A stretch of 64,000 nucleotides of DNA from Coleophoma eucalyptorum (lineage: Eukaryota; Ascomycota; Leotiomycetes; Helotiales; Dermateaceae): the NCBI GenBank assembly GCA_026120035.1, contig JALRME010000016.1:558001-622000 (forward strand), in the 5' to 3' direction. This document shows, piece after piece, positions 47,801 through 59,525 of the stretch. Position numbers and translations under genes: made by a program. The first letter of the stretch is position 1. Each line of letters starts with the position of its first letter. Below the pieces are notes generated by a model, which made no database searches, was not told where the DNA came from, and was given only the letters and a program-made list of their open reading frames with translations.

Positions 47801-49456
47801 ACTTTAAGTCGAGCGAAAAGTGAAAATGGAGATGTCTGTTGTTTAACAGCTTCTCTTTTGGATTGCTCAATTATGGATAGATTGATATAGCACTGCTCTA
47901 TTGGTAATTCATCCCCAGATATTCTCTCAATCGTGAGACGGTTTGGTTTAGAATAATATTCCATTAATGACACAAGTGCATCGGTGAGGGTGTAACGACT
48001 CCCGGGGTCATTTCTTTGATAGGCGGATTGATTGTAGAGCGCTATAGTAGAACTTCAGCTCAGAACATGGTAGAATAGGGGTTACTTGACTAACTTTGTA
48101 AAGTAGTAGCGCCGTCATCCAACAGTGAGATCAGAGTCTTCATAATTTGTACAGCCACTATAGTTTTGAATTCCTCATCCGAAAGCAGATTGTTTGCCGA
48201 CTGAGATAGGTGTTTTATGCAAACATTATAGCAGTTCTGAAACCCGATGATTACTTGGTTTCGGGTATCGAAAATTCTCCTTAGTAGCTTGAAAAACAAT
48301 TGTTGCGAGATTTGGGATTCATGGAAAATCCCATCCGACCTATCCTTGGGTTTCATCCAGAGAAGAAAGTTCTCGTCTTTATCGTCAAGGATTGAAAATG
48401 ATTTCATGCCATTTCCACTCAGCACAACCGGAATAATGTCGTGTTCGAAGTTCGGTTTGGAGCGGATTTCCATAAATATTAGTTCTGTTAGGACGTGGTG
48501 AAAGTTATGTTCGTCTTTATATTTACCTGCAATTTCCCGAATCTTCGTTTTAACCTCATCTATTACTGTTTGATCACTACCATTCAAGTAATCTTTCCTC
48601 TTCAGAGCAAAATATGCCTTCACCTCCTCCGAATACTCCTTCATATTGCCCTGCTGACTGTTTTGATAATACTCTTCGAGCAATTCTGAACAGAACAATA
48701 TGATTTTAGTAACGCTCTGGATTTCGTGGTCCTTCGCCTTGTCTGGCTTATTTCTCTGAGGGAGCAGACAAAATTGATTTGCTAGTATATCTTGATTGGC
48801 CTTGTAACCATCCTCTCTGAAGGTCCAGGCGTCTGGTACTGGTGATTGATCGGATATTATCTTTGAATGAACCCTTGTAAACCATTCAATCAATTGTCGT
48901 ACCTGGTGGGAACCAGCCGGTAAATTCTTCTCCGAAGCATCGTTGACGCTTTCGTGTGCATATACGACAAAAAAGCTAGGCGCCAATTCCCCAGAGAAAC
49001 AATTAATTCCTCGAAGCCTCTTTAAAATTTCGTCGAAAAGGAAATCCAGTACTGTAACCTATTAGCAATTTTGGATAATGCAAGTATCTATTAAGGATCC
49101 TTGAAAGTGTCAAATATTGCGAGCCGTTCTGGTCCAAAAGAAGTGGAGGCCATACAAATTTTAGTAGCTTTGTCATTTCTAGGTGACTGATCGAGTTTTA
49201 AATTCTCAAAGTCGGTGCCCGCCATAACGGGAGAGCTACCTTCGCCTCTATCGTCTCTCCTACTAGAAGGGCCTGCTTCAATTATAGGGCCATCCTCTGC
49301 TTTCCTACTAAGAGCTTTGGGGGCACCCTTTCTAGAACCGGTACAAGCACTGGTATTATCAGCACCTCTGTGCCTCTTAGATGATCTAAGCTGCATCCCA
49401 TCGGAAGCCCTACAGTCAGAGCCCTGGCCTGGTAGGGATTTCTTTCGTTTTGGCAT
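44839..49456 (-). CDS. NLR-type receptor: TIR/SEFIR-like N-terminus, NACHT ATPase, near-identical HEAT repeats
   Basis: The second and third exons (about 49051..48095 and 48041..44839) are well supported by a GTTAGT-TATAG intron that fuses two frames exactly. A first exon 49456..49156 (basic, MPKRKKSLPG) using donor GTATGG is plausible; the full model is 1486 residues. Residues about 125-400 begin SFFVVYAHE and contain TKIILFCSELL and DIIPVVLSGNG, a beta-alpha pattern like TIR/SEFIR domains. The NACHT domain has Walker A GDAGVGKTT (about 535) and Walker B LFLLDGLDEV. C-terminal HEAT repeats, with at least eight 33-residue units almost identical, are followed by a unique end of about 120 residues. 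NLRs of this kind sense non-self and trigger cell death in fungi. Confidence 0.85.
45195..46070 (-). repeat. Array of 99-bp units encoding 33-residue HEAT repeats
   Basis: At least eight in-frame units share the core LPQEVLTSLLVSLQDE and differ chiefly at about positions 18-20 and 23-27. Two units (third and sixth) are identical in protein. Degenerate relatives flank the array on both sides. High identity with localised variation is typical of fungal NLR sensor domains under concerted evolution. Confidence 0.9.
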
Positions 49457-50489
49457 GATTTATCTTCAATTAGAGTTTAATGTTGAGTACTTGAAAGGAC
49501 CAGAAATGCGAAGTCGAGAGATATCTGATCTGTATGAGATCTTTGAGGTTTGAAGTGAGAGGAGAAGATGGTGACGGAAGCAAAAGATGAAATTGATTTT
49601 TGAATAAGGCTGTAGTTGAAACTGGCTTTTTCAAACAGATACTCAGCCGCAGCTGTTCAGAATAATGATCGGTAGGCTTGCTACTTCTAGTGAACAATTG
49701 GACGCCTAAGCGCCAGATGCTATAATTAAGACTTAATACGTCCCGTCCCCATGTTAACTGAAGATTGGTTTCTCCGACTCTGACTTCCATCGTCCGTCTT
49801 CCAAGATTAGTAGGTAACTGAGGTCCTACAGCCTACGCTTCGAAAACTCCTAGTTCTTCACCTTCCTTCCTGGATAGAGAAACTCCCCATATAGCGATTG
49901 AATATCGTAAGCCAGCCAATTTCTTTGCGCATAGCTAAATCGTCTGCAGTTGGGGTTATTGTTATTCACATAAAAATTAGGTGATAAGGTGTATTTTCAG
50001 AGTGCCCACGCTTTTACTGATCGCCTGCGGAAGGGTTTTATTGAGTTCCGATACAACGACAGTTAGACAGGTCGTCAATTATTTCAGCGTTGTAACTGAT
50101 ATAAATTACTGGCGACAACGAATAGTCAGATCGAAGAATCAGATCAGGCTGGATGATGACTGATAGTCATGACTCAATGCAGCAGAATAATTTGCGATGT
50201 GGTCTCCGATGACGCATCTCAGGGGGGCTGTCTAGCGGCCGCACCGTCGTTCATTCCCAAATAGGAAGTACTGCAACTTGGAAGGTTTCCTTCTCTCGGC
50301 CGAATGTTTCCAACCGACTATGTGTATATATTTCAGCTCTCTGCTACTTGTAATGGAACTAGGATAACGTCGTGGATGTTGTTATCCGCCTTCCCCTCTT
50401 CTCAATTGTCTGGATCCTTATCTTACGCCGTTTGCTTTGGGCTGCAACAACACCCACTTCTTCATCTGCTTTCCTAAGCATATCCCTCG
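49457..50489. other. Divergent intergenic region between NLR and transporter genes
   Basis: About 1 kb between divergent starts. The stretch just before the transporter ATG (50395-50480) is pyrimidine-rich and promoter- or leader-like. Short frames inside have no coding character. Confidence 0.4.
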
Positions 50490-52133
50490 ATGTCTACTAC
50501 GACTATGGCTGAGGTTGCATCATCAACCTTCACTGGTATCGAGCTAGAGCCGATACAACACCACAAACCACCACCAACGTCAAGAGTTAGCCAAAAATCC
50601 CTTGAGGATCTCGAACCACAGCCCCATCTCAATCGCTCCTCAGAGACACTCACCAATAATGCTGTCTCCACCATTTCAAAATGGCAAATGGCAATCATCA
50701 TTGGCACTGTTGCATCAGTGACTTTGATTTCAAGTTTGCTAGGAGGCATCCTGGTTGTCGCTCTTCCAACCATGGCTGCGGATATTGGCCTCAGCGAGGA
50801 CTTGCTCCTTTGGCCCTCTTCGGTAAATGCCCTAGCGTGTGGTTGTGCACTATTGCTCTCAGGATCCGTGGCCGACGTAATTGATGCGAGGAAAGTCTAC
50901 CTCACTGGTGCATCTTTGATGGCTCTCACCACGGTTGCTTCGGGGCTCAGCCGGACTGGAATTGAACTAATTCTGTTCCGTGCAGCTCAAGGTATTGCTC
51001 TGTCATTGACGCTGCCTTCTTCGGTTATCTTGATAACTAGCAGTATTCCCGTTGGCTCAGGGAGAAATACCGCGTTTGCTTGTCTGGGGGCAGCGCAGCC
51101 AGTAGGCTTTTCAGTGGGTCTAGTCATGGGCGGATTGTTTGTAGAGAGCATTGGATGGCGATACGGGTACTACATCGGCGCCATCCTCAATGGTGTTGTT
51201 GTTGTGATTTCTATTTTCGGCATTCCTAAAACTCGAAACAGTCCGCAACAATCGTATTCCATGATTGTGAAGCGGCTCAAGTCCGAAATCGATTGGGTTG
51301 GAATTGGGCTTCTAAGCACGTCGCTTGGAATGTTTTCGTATATCCTCTCCGTCCTAGCAGGGGGTGCCTCAAACTTTCTGGCCCCAGCATCCTTGGCCAT
51401 CTTCTCAGTCGCCGTGGTTCTCTTACCAGCCTACGCATGTTATAGCCTACGACAAGAAAAACTCGGCCGAACTGTGGTAATCCCTCCTTCAATCTGGAAT
51501 AGTCAAGTGTTCACGTCTCTTTGCTTGACCGTCTTTATCATGTGGGGTGTCTTCAACGCGATCCAATACTTCTTAACTCTATTCTTCCAATCAGTCCAAG
51601 GACTTGACGGAATCCAGACGTCCATTAGGTTCCTACCCATGGTTGTAACCGGCACTATCACAAATTTCCTCACAGGCTGGCTCGTGAAGCATACGCGGGC
51701 GGATATCCTCCTGTTAGGAGCGACACTGGTGACATCTATTTCACCGCTTCTCCTTGCGATTGTGAACCCCGAATGGTCATACTGGACCTGCGCGTTTTTC
51801 GCCGTCTCTTGTGCACCAATCTGTGTCGATGTTCTCTTCACGGTCGCCAATCTAGTAATCACAACCGTCTTCCCGCCCAAGACTCACGGTCTCGCAGGCG
51901 GTGTTTTCAACACCCTTAGCAATATCGGAAATAGTTTTGGGCTAGCGATAACGGCAGTGATTGCTGCAAGTGTTACGATGGCTAAGGAAGGCAAGGAGGA
52001 GAGCCAGGCGGAGATGTTGATGGATGGCTATCGTGTCACGTTTTGGATTTGCTTTGGTGGGAATATCTTGGCATTGGCTATTATTGGGTTTGGGTTGAGG
52101 AAGATTGGGAAAGTGGGGATTAAGCAGGATTAG
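50490..52133 (+). CDS. MFS drug:H+ antiporter, DHA2 (14-span) type
   Basis: Intronless, 547 residues. A polar cytosolic N-terminus of about 65 residues precedes about 14 hydrophobic segments. The first membrane region ends in ALPTMAADIG followed by WPSSVNALACGCALLL and a D-x-x-x-A-R-K loop, the MFS motif A position. The helix 5 antiporter motif appears as AAQPVGFSVGLVMGG. The best match in memory is the aminotriazole/multidrug-resistance (ATR1/AZR1-like) group of DHA2 exporters at the plasma membrane. The substrate is unknown. It sits alone next to the NLR with no biosynthetic genes nearby, so a secondary-metabolite export role is not indicated. Confidence 0.9.
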   Translation: MSTTTMAEVASSTFTGIELEPIQHHKPPPTSRVSQKSLEDLEPQPHLNRSSETLTNNAVSTISKWQMAIIIGTVASVTLISSLLGGILVVALPTMAADIGLSEDLLLWPSSVNALACGCALLLSGSVADVIDARKVYLTGASLMALTTVASGLSRTGIELILFRAAQGIALSLTLPSSVILITSSIPVGSGRNTAFACLGAAQPVGFSVGLVMGGLFVESIGWRYGYYIGAILNGVVVVISIFGIPKTRNSPQQSYSMIVKRLKSEIDWVGIGLLSTSLGMFSYILSVLAGGASNFLAPASLAIFSVAVVLLPAYACYSLRQEKLGRTVVIPPSIWNSQVFTSLCLTVFIMWGVFNAIQYFLTLFFQSVQGLDGIQTSIRFLPMVVTGTITNFLTGWLVKHTRADILLLGATLVTSISPLLLAIVNPEWSYWTCAFFAVSCAPICVDVLFTVANLVITTVFPPKTHGLAGGVFNTLSNIGNSFGLAITAVIAASVTMAKEGKEESQAEMLMDGYRVTFWICFGGNILALAIIGFGLRKIGKVGIKQD

Positions 52134-53948
52134 ATGGCTGATTTGATTTGTCAAAGATTGCGGCGGCTGTTCTATTGGACTCGACAGGGAAAAGACAGGC
52201 TGGGTGAGCTTTTGTCTCCTTTCTGTTCGCAGCAAGACTCTGCCTTATTTCTATCACTTGTCTGACGCAGTCCAATCTAATACGCATTTAGTATATCATG
52301 TCAGAAATTCGCCCAATTCTCCAAGCGAGCCAAGTCCATCACTCACTGCTCCAAACCCGTCCTTCTCCTACCATAGTACAGTGTGCAACGAGGCGTTCCG
52401 GCAAGATGACAGAGTTGAGACAGGCCCCACGCCACATGCAGTAAATTAATTAAAATTTGTAGGTTGTCATTGCTAATGGTGACGATGGCGAATCTACGGA
52501 TCTTAAGAGACGATGGAGGTGATGGTTGAAGCATCCATGTTGTTGAAGTTAACCGCGTTGAAGATGTAATCTGAAAGTGACAGCTCGCCATATTTCCATG
52601 GTGTTTGAATAAGAAGCAAGACTTGTTCGGTATCTGTATCGAACTCAAATTGTAAAGTATAGGATTCCCTAGTTCTAAGCTATATACTTAGCTCTATGCA
52701 AGCCTTAATAACGAATCTTTTGACTGTAGCGGAATCTGGAAGTTATGGAGAGTCGGACAAAACGATATATGCTAGCACTTTTACATCTGTTTTTAGCTTT
52801 TGGTGACTATGAACTTTGTTGAGGAAATATATAGACAGCTTCTACGATCTCGACAGATGAAAAAGCAGACAAAAAAGGAGGAGGTAGGAGCGACATAGAA
52901 CCTTTTATTGTTAAAGAGAAGTTGAGACATGGCTCGCTAAACTTATTTTCGCATCAGTGACATCTTGGCCTTGGCTTACTCGCTGCGTAGCCCCAGACTG
53001 AATAGAATCCTCAAGCACCTTGCGCAATGTTGTACTTATTTTCAATTGACCCTGCATTTCTTTTCGATGATTTTTATGTCGATTTATTTGGGTGTCAAAG
53101 ATTAGCAAGTTAGTTCCACCCATCGTCAACATGTCATAAGTGCCAGACAGCAAAGGTGCCGATGGCAAAACACTCATAGACCAAGGATCAAAGCTGTATG
53201 AGAAGTTCCTAACGTCAATTTTCTCGCTTCATAATCAATATTCAAACCGAGCTCCGTTAATTAAGCTGCTGCTATTCCTAGCTTTGATCTTGTTTCTACC
53301 AGCATTAAAATCCATGTGTAGAGATTCGAAGCTGGCGGCACTTTGGGGCGGGCGGCAGCGAAAATAGAAACGAGGCATGAATGGCCCATGAGAATTTGAA
53401 GTTTGGATATATCTTGACGCTGCTGTATAATACTGTGAGACCGGGTAGTTCATGCGTAGAACTGTGTATTTCAGCCTCAAGAGCCTCCATATTGTGTGCT
53501 CACATATGCGTATACACTACCTTGTATATATACAGGTTTTGGTGTCATAATGAGGGTATAACGAATCAAGTTCACTGATACATTGTAGGTCTCAGAACTG
53601 AGGAAATAGAGTTCTGAATAACTTCATAACACGGAGTGTTACGTACTCAATTACGATGCAAATACGAGAAACCTTCGTATACGAGTCTTGGCATATATGG
53701 ATGCTTAGAATTTTCCACAGATACCTTCAAAGTAGTAAACCAAAGTCTTTGACTACCTGGAAGCACAAGATAAAGGTAGGAGCTAATAAACCCCTGTTAT
53801 TGGATCAATTCAATATGCTCTTAACAAACAAATTATAATCTACCATATACAGTGGGCGAGGTTTCTGGATACTGTTGTTGTATGTCATCAATCATTTCAA
53901 TTGTCATTTCGGGTATCAAATAAAACGAACACCACAATGAACATGCTG
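52134..53948. other. 1.8-kb convergent gap
   Basis: Between the transporter and SPC34 3' ends. An 88-codon minus frame with an ATG at 53177 has mildly protein-like composition but no homology clue and no exon partner. Otherwise AT-rich and empty. Confidence 0.4.
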
Positions 53949-54750
53949 TCACCTGAGCAATCCTCCGAGATCTCGCTCCATGCCACTAACCCGATCTTCC
54001 AAGGCCCTCTTCTTCCTTTCTAATTCCCTGATTTCCTCCTCTTCCCTTCGCAAATCTTCATCAGTAACTTCGATCTCCATCTCCTCGTCATCCTCACCCG
54101 GCATGCTCTCTCCGCCCTCGTCTTCACTGTCTGCCTCCACCCCACGATGCATTCTCTCCAACTCTCTCGTCTGTCTGGCAACCTTTGCCTCGTAATGCTT
54201 CAAACTTTTACTCAATTGAGCGTATCTTGTACGAACGCCTTGTATCCTTTCAGAGACACCTAGAGTCGGGTGGACATCATTCAGTTTTTCAGCGCCTCTA
54301 AGTAACACCTCAATGTCGAATTCTCCTCTTCCTTGCTCATTCTTCTTGATCTGAGAATGTAGCTCCCCACCAAGTACAGCAGCGACGGCTGTGTTTTTGC
54401 GTGGCGCCCGTGTCGAAGGACCACTGGATGGAACAACCTCTCCTGAAGCAACGTTGAAGACCGTCTGCCGCCGATTGCTGCTGCTTGCTTGCGGGTCTGG
54501 GTTCTGAGCAGTCGACGGTGGCAAAGGCGGAGGAACCGAAAAGAGAGCGCGTTCATGCGGTTCAGTATCGCGGATCAAGGATGTGATATCGCTGGTAGAG
54601 AGCAGCGCATTTGTGAATATTTTGGGCGGGGGAAATCTGGAGGGGTCGTCAGTACAAGCGCATGGATTGGGTTGAAAATACATGCGGTAGGGTTGCAATT
54701 GATTCGGAGGAGAAAGCAATCTGCTCAAGATGCTTTGAGAGTAAAGACAT
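53949..54750 (-). CDS. SPC34: DASH/Dam1 complex subunit Spc34
   Basis: Exons 54750..54686 and 54636..53949 give 250 residues. The N-terminus (SLLSKHLEQIAFSSESIATL) and the block FPPPKIFTNALL followed by DITSLIRDTEPHERALFSV are the hallmark of Spc34. The C-terminal third forms an acidic coiled coil (DEEMEIEVTDEDLRREEEE). Spc34 is part of the ten-protein ring that couples kinetochores to spindle microtubules. The only junction that restores this motif is a GC-AG intron of 49 nt (GCATGT donor, CTGAC branch, CCAG acceptor); the nearby GT (CAT|GTATTT) breaks the frame. Confidence 0.92.
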
Positions 54751-56104
54751 GGCGGTGCAGTGCAAGATTACAGACTTGCAGAGCTATAGAATGTACCGAC
54801 GCGTCCTTGAAGTGAATGAGCAAGGCAGGTTACGCGATGTGAACTCGGAATGTCAATACTCAAGTGGCTAGGTGCTGGGGGTATAATCAGGATGCCTCAG
54901 GCATCCACGCGGCTCACCAGCGGAACGAGGCCTCGACATCTCTAGTTCATCAGCCCCCATCTCACAATTCCTCCTGCACAATAAACGGTGGCATGGTTTC
55001 CACCCCGTAGTGCCTCTTCACCGACTTCTCTCTCCCACTCGTGCATCGCCATCTGCTCCGCTCTATCCCATCACATACTGGGCCCCCGATGAAATAAAGT
55101 GTCGCTGCTACTGCATCTCACTGCACCTCACGAATCACGACGCGCATGCTCCATCACGCATCGTCCACTATGATTTCATGCATTTTCCGACCTTTATTGG
55201 TAGAGTGGTAGGTTCTCAGCCAACTGGCGCATGAATCCATGTGGCTTCTCGATTTCATCCGAAATTTACTTTTACTTTTCCATGACAACGCATCACTTCC
55301 CTCCTTCCTGTTCTTCATACTCCGTACTTACGGAAAGATGCTTCTGTCTCGCACAGAGCCGCTCGCGCGCTCAAGTAGGGAACCCGCAACGACGAAAAGT
55401 ATCGTTCGCTATTAGCAAAAGAAACCCGACGAGGGCCAGCATTGCTGCCCAACTCTGCATTCATCCCGGCTTCTGCTCTTGACGCTCCCCAAATTTCTTG
55501 GAGCTCCCGACTGCCCGTTCCCGCGTGCATTGTCTTGCTGCGGTCGCGGGCGTTCCTTTCTATTCTCGGGGTTGCTTGGGGTCGAGTATAAGAGGTTCGG
55601 TTTGCCGCAGGTTTCCACTTCAGTCATCCCAGGTCTTGCAACTCGGACTCCCAACCCGCTCAACTCTTGCTGTCTTCTGTTCGAAACAGTTCCTCTTTTC
55701 TTCTACTGTGCAAGCAACGCCAGTTAATACTATTCTGTTATACACAAAGCACGCCCAACAATTGGCTGCCTCACGACGGTGAATTATAGCAGCATATCCT
55801 TGCCCTCCCGCAAGTTGCAATTAAGCAGGCCCAGGATCCTGACACCAAATCACCCCTTTGTCAAAGAAAGAACAAAGCTTCACGAGGCGACCCGGATCAC
55901 TTCACGATTTGCTTGAAGTTTCGAGGCCCTTAAAGTGCCCAAGCTCACGTACCGGTTCCCGCTTATCATGACCTGCAAAGCTCTTCGACTTCTCTCTCCA
56001 CGTTGGAGATATATACCAAGGGCGTTGACGCCTTGACCTGACCACAAACCTTCTTATTTGTATAGAAACTATACAAAGTTCTACAGGCAATACCATTCAC
56101 AGCC
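54751..56104. other. 1.35-kb divergent promoter region
   Basis: Lies between SPC34 (-) and the acidic/Ser-rich gene (+). It is more GC-rich than other gaps and contains several Ser/Pro-like frames of no clear significance. No RNA gene was recognised. Confidence 0.4.
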
Positions 56105-57016
56105 ATGAGGCCGCAGACGCCAGAGATGATTTTCGCTCAGCCGACGGCGCCGTCTTCCCCCCCAGAAACACCTACTTCACCTACGTTCAACATTGAAAGG
56201 CAGAGGCGGCATGGCGTCCAGAACTTTGCACATATATCGCGCACAATGGACGATACGCTGAGAGCTCATCAGGACGGGTACAACTTCAGTCACAATCGTT
56301 TCTCGCGGCTTGAAAATCTGTCCCCACGATCCTCCTCACCCTCGTCCGAATCTTCTGGCAGCGGTAGCCCGCCCAGATCTCTTAGCTCCGCAAGGTCAGC
56401 AAGTCCTGAGCCGAGCGAACAGGAGAGGAGCTCACCGCCACCAAACTATACCCAGAAAGCAAATTTCACATTGGAAGAGATCACTGAAAGTGATATAGAG
56501 GATATGAACAGCGATGACGAAGATATTATCAGGCCCTATCACTATGAAGATGCCGAGTCTGATCATCCTCGGTCATGGAAGGCAGCTAGTGAGTTGGATT
56601 CCCATGTGGTGTCTGCGTTACGGCATTTGGACTGTGATGACCAGGACTCGGAAATGGATGAACATCTAGCACATATTGAGGCTCTAAGGATGGAGAAAAG
56701 ACGGAAGCGCAGGAGCTCTGGGAGTGTGAAAAGGACTATTGGTGAGAGCATCGGGAGTGGGACCGACGAAGAGGATATGTTTGCTCCTCAATTAGATGCT
56801 GGCGAAGTTGGATCAAGCGCTCGGAGACTGCGAAGAAAGACGGATCGAACCAGCTTGATATTCGATGATCCGCCTCCAAGGATCGAGGAAGAGGAAGAAC
56901 CAGAGTCTTGTGAGGAACTTGTCGAGGTTCATGATGATGACACTGAAGGTCAGGGAGTTGATAAAAATTTGCCTTACTACATCCAAGAAATGGATGTGGA
57001 TTCTGGCGAGGATTGA
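56105..57016 (+). CDS. Acidic, serine-rich protein of unknown function
   Basis: Intronless, 303 residues. The N-terminus is Pro/Ser-rich with TP and SP sites (SSPPETPTSPTFNIERQRR), a pattern expected for CDK or MAP-kinase targets. A segment FAHISRTMDDTLRAHQDGYNF could be helical. The middle is a Ser-rich stretch, and the C-terminal half alternates acidic runs (ESDIEDMNSDDEDI) with basic patches (EKRRKRRSSGSVKR) suggesting a nuclear signal. No domain is recognised. The even codon use and the credible start just after a short leader support a real gene. Confidence 0.7.
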   Translation: MRPQTPEMIFAQPTAPSSPPETPTSPTFNIERQRRHGVQNFAHISRTMDDTLRAHQDGYNFSHNRFSRLENLSPRSSSPSSESSGSGSPPRSLSSARSASPEPSEQERSSPPPNYTQKANFTLEEITESDIEDMNSDDEDIIRPYHYEDAESDHPRSWKAASELDSHVVSALRHLDCDDQDSEMDEHLAHIEALRMEKRRKRRSSGSVKRTIGESIGSGTDEEDMFAPQLDAGEVGSSARRLRRKTDRTSLIFDDPPPRIEEEEEPESCEELVEVHDDDTEGQGVDKNLPYYIQEMDVDSGED

Positions 57017-57529
57017 TTTATGACGGACATGATTAATGAATGACTGAACGACTGGGAGGCATTTTCACGGCGTGTTACATTACAGCTACAGCACTTTGCA
57101 TTTTGCATTTGGAGATAACCCTGGTACATCTGCACAAATTGTCAGCATGATGTGATACACAATCCAATTTTCTGTTACTTTTCAATTTTGTCCCTTGAAC
57201 TTATTAAATGCGATTTGATTAAGCCCATTATTTCTACGAAGTACTTTTTAATCATAACCTTTGCCAATTGTACCGCGATATTATCATCAAGAGCTCTCAC
57301 ACGAGCTTGTTAACCCCACAAAGGCTGTGAGGCTGAATCTGCCCACAATTTCGGACATGCGGCTAAGGTCCGATCGTGTCCGAAGCTTCACTGAACGTAC
57401 TGGGTAAAAACTAACTATATTGCTCAACAACACAGCTTCACGCTCCATATTCAGACAGCAATATATGAATCTCTGAAACACATATAACATCATATCCTGA
57501 TATAAATCGTGGACTGAGCGAACGCCGTC
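57017..57529. other. Intergenic region before TAF12
   Basis: AT-rich, 513 nt between co-oriented genes; holds the 3' flank of the acidic/Ser-rich gene and the TAF12 promoter. No further feature. Confidence 0.4.
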
Positions 57530-59525
57530 ATGAATGGTGCCCAGGGCCAGCCTGGCCAAGGCCAGCAATCTGGGACACAACCGCAACAAGGACAAGGACA
57601 GCCGCAGCAGCACCGTGTGCAGCTCTATAAGCCTGAGAATATGAGGACTCTACCAGAGCAATTCTCGGCAGCTGAGAAGCAGAAGTGGGAGCAGGGGTTG
57701 AGAGTCCTCTGGGGAACGGTAGAAAAGAACGGACCCGAGACTCAAGCACACCAAGATGCGAAGCGCAAGCTCTACGAATTTTCGAAGACCTTGACACAAA
57801 AGATCCAACAATTTCGGACCCAGCAAGCAGCTAGATTGCAGCAGCAGGGTGGTGGTACAGCTATGCAAGGCGTTGAGGCCACACGAGCTCAGGGACCAAA
57901 GATCTCGCAGAAGGTTATGGACCATATCAATTCGTTCCCATACCAGCCTCCTTCACAACTCGCCCAAGGCTCACCCGAGGCGGCAAAATGGATACAGGAA
58001 ACGAAGTCCAGATACTTGAAAGGTTTACTACAGATGGAAACCTCCAAAGGCCGAATGGTTGCCCTGGATGCTGCCCTAGAAAAGCGAAACAATGAGGGTA
58101 ACCCACTTAACGCTGAAGAGGAAAAGGAATGGAGAGAAAAGAAGGAAGGGGCTCAAAAGAGTTATAATGAAGCACAACAGTTTGTGGAAAGCTTTCGGAA
58201 GCAACAACAAGCTGCATCACAGGCTTCAAATGCAGCGCAGCAGCAGGCAAACGCGAGTGCAAGTGCAAATACAAACGCGAATCCTCCGCAACCTGCACAG
58301 GCAGCGCCGAATCCTGGAGCACCAGGCAGTACCATACAAGCTGGGGCTGGGGCACCGCGGCCTCAGATGAACATGCAACAGCAGAATAATATCGGCCAGA
58401 CTGTGAATGCTGCTATAGAAGCTGCGAGAAATCAGCAGATGGGCGGCGGTCGACCACAAATGCAGGCACCAAATGGCCAACCAAACCAGAATCAAGCTCA
58501 AGGCCAAACTCAGACTCAAGGTCAAGCCCCAGGCCCCACTCAAACTCAACCTCAAGCTGCTCCTTCCATGCCAAATATGCCTCAAGGAGGACCTACACCA
58601 CATATAAAAACTGAAGCCGGTGTACCTGCTCCCATTAACACTGCAGTAGCACAGGTAGCTGCACAACAAAGAAGTACTCCTGTGCAGAATAATTCTCCCC
58701 AGTCTGCTATCCCTCAATCGGCGGGGCCACAGTCAGCGACGTCTCAAGGTCCACCAAGGCCTTTGACGCATCAAGCTGCATTGTCACAAGCTGCTCGCTC
58801 CTATTCGAGCGGTCAAACAACGGGCACTCCAAACGTAATGGGAATGGGTACTCATGCACATCCAGCAGGTCCTGGAAGGGAGACTCCAAATACCATCACA
58901 AATAAAATGCCCATCCCAAAACATCTACCACCGAACGCGACCGCGCCTCCCCAGCCAGTTTCTATGCCGCAACCACGTCCATCATACTCTGGAGGTCCAA
59001 GCAACGTCGGTAACGGAGTCATGGGCCAACCAGTTCTTACCAAGCCCCCTGGCTTCCAGCTTGATGGTGATGGCGACCGCGTCTTGAACAAGAAGAAACT
59101 TGATGAGCTTGTCAAGCAGATCACCGGAGGTGGAGATACCCTAGGCTCTGGAGAAGGCTTAACTGCTGAAACTGAAGAGGTATGTCTCTTAAAGCTTCCT
59201 AATTTCCTCTTAGGTCGTTTCTTGTAACCAGCTCTCTGCCTTTTTGGAGTCGTTCTAATATGTGCCATAGTCAATCCTTAATGTTGCGGACTCCTTTGTC
59301 GACCAGGTCTTGCAATCTGCCTGCAAGAACGCCAAAGAGCGCGGATCCAACATGCTGGAGATTCGCGACATTCAGCTTACTCTTGAGCGCCAGTACAACA
59401 TCCGTATTCCAGGATACGCTAGTGATGAAATCAGAACCGTCCGCAAAATTCAACCAGCTCCCAACTGGATCTCGAAAATGAGCGCGGTCCAAGCAGCCAA
59501 GGTTACCCGCAAAGATGATGTTTAA
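57530..59525 (+). CDS. TAF12: TFIID/SAGA subunit TAF12 (histone-fold)
   Basis: Exons 57530..59179 and 59271..59525 give 634 residues. The C-terminal domain contains the TAF12 histone fold: [14 protein letters not shown] just before the intron, then [39 protein letters not shown] and a closing [11 protein letters not shown]12 pairs with TAF4 in TFIID and with Ada1 in SAGA. The N-terminal 500 residues are rich in Gln, Pro, Ala and Ser, with a conserved-looking helical segment at about residues 35-100 and 125-230. The intron (91 nt) interrupts the histone-fold region between its first helix and the rest, a position where filamentous fungi often have one. Length is normal for Pezizomycotina. Confidence 0.93.

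Noticed and set aside
52911..53177. 88-codon minus frame
   Set aside because: There is an ATG but no recognisable motif, no partner exons and AT-rich surroundings; evidence is too weak for a gene call.
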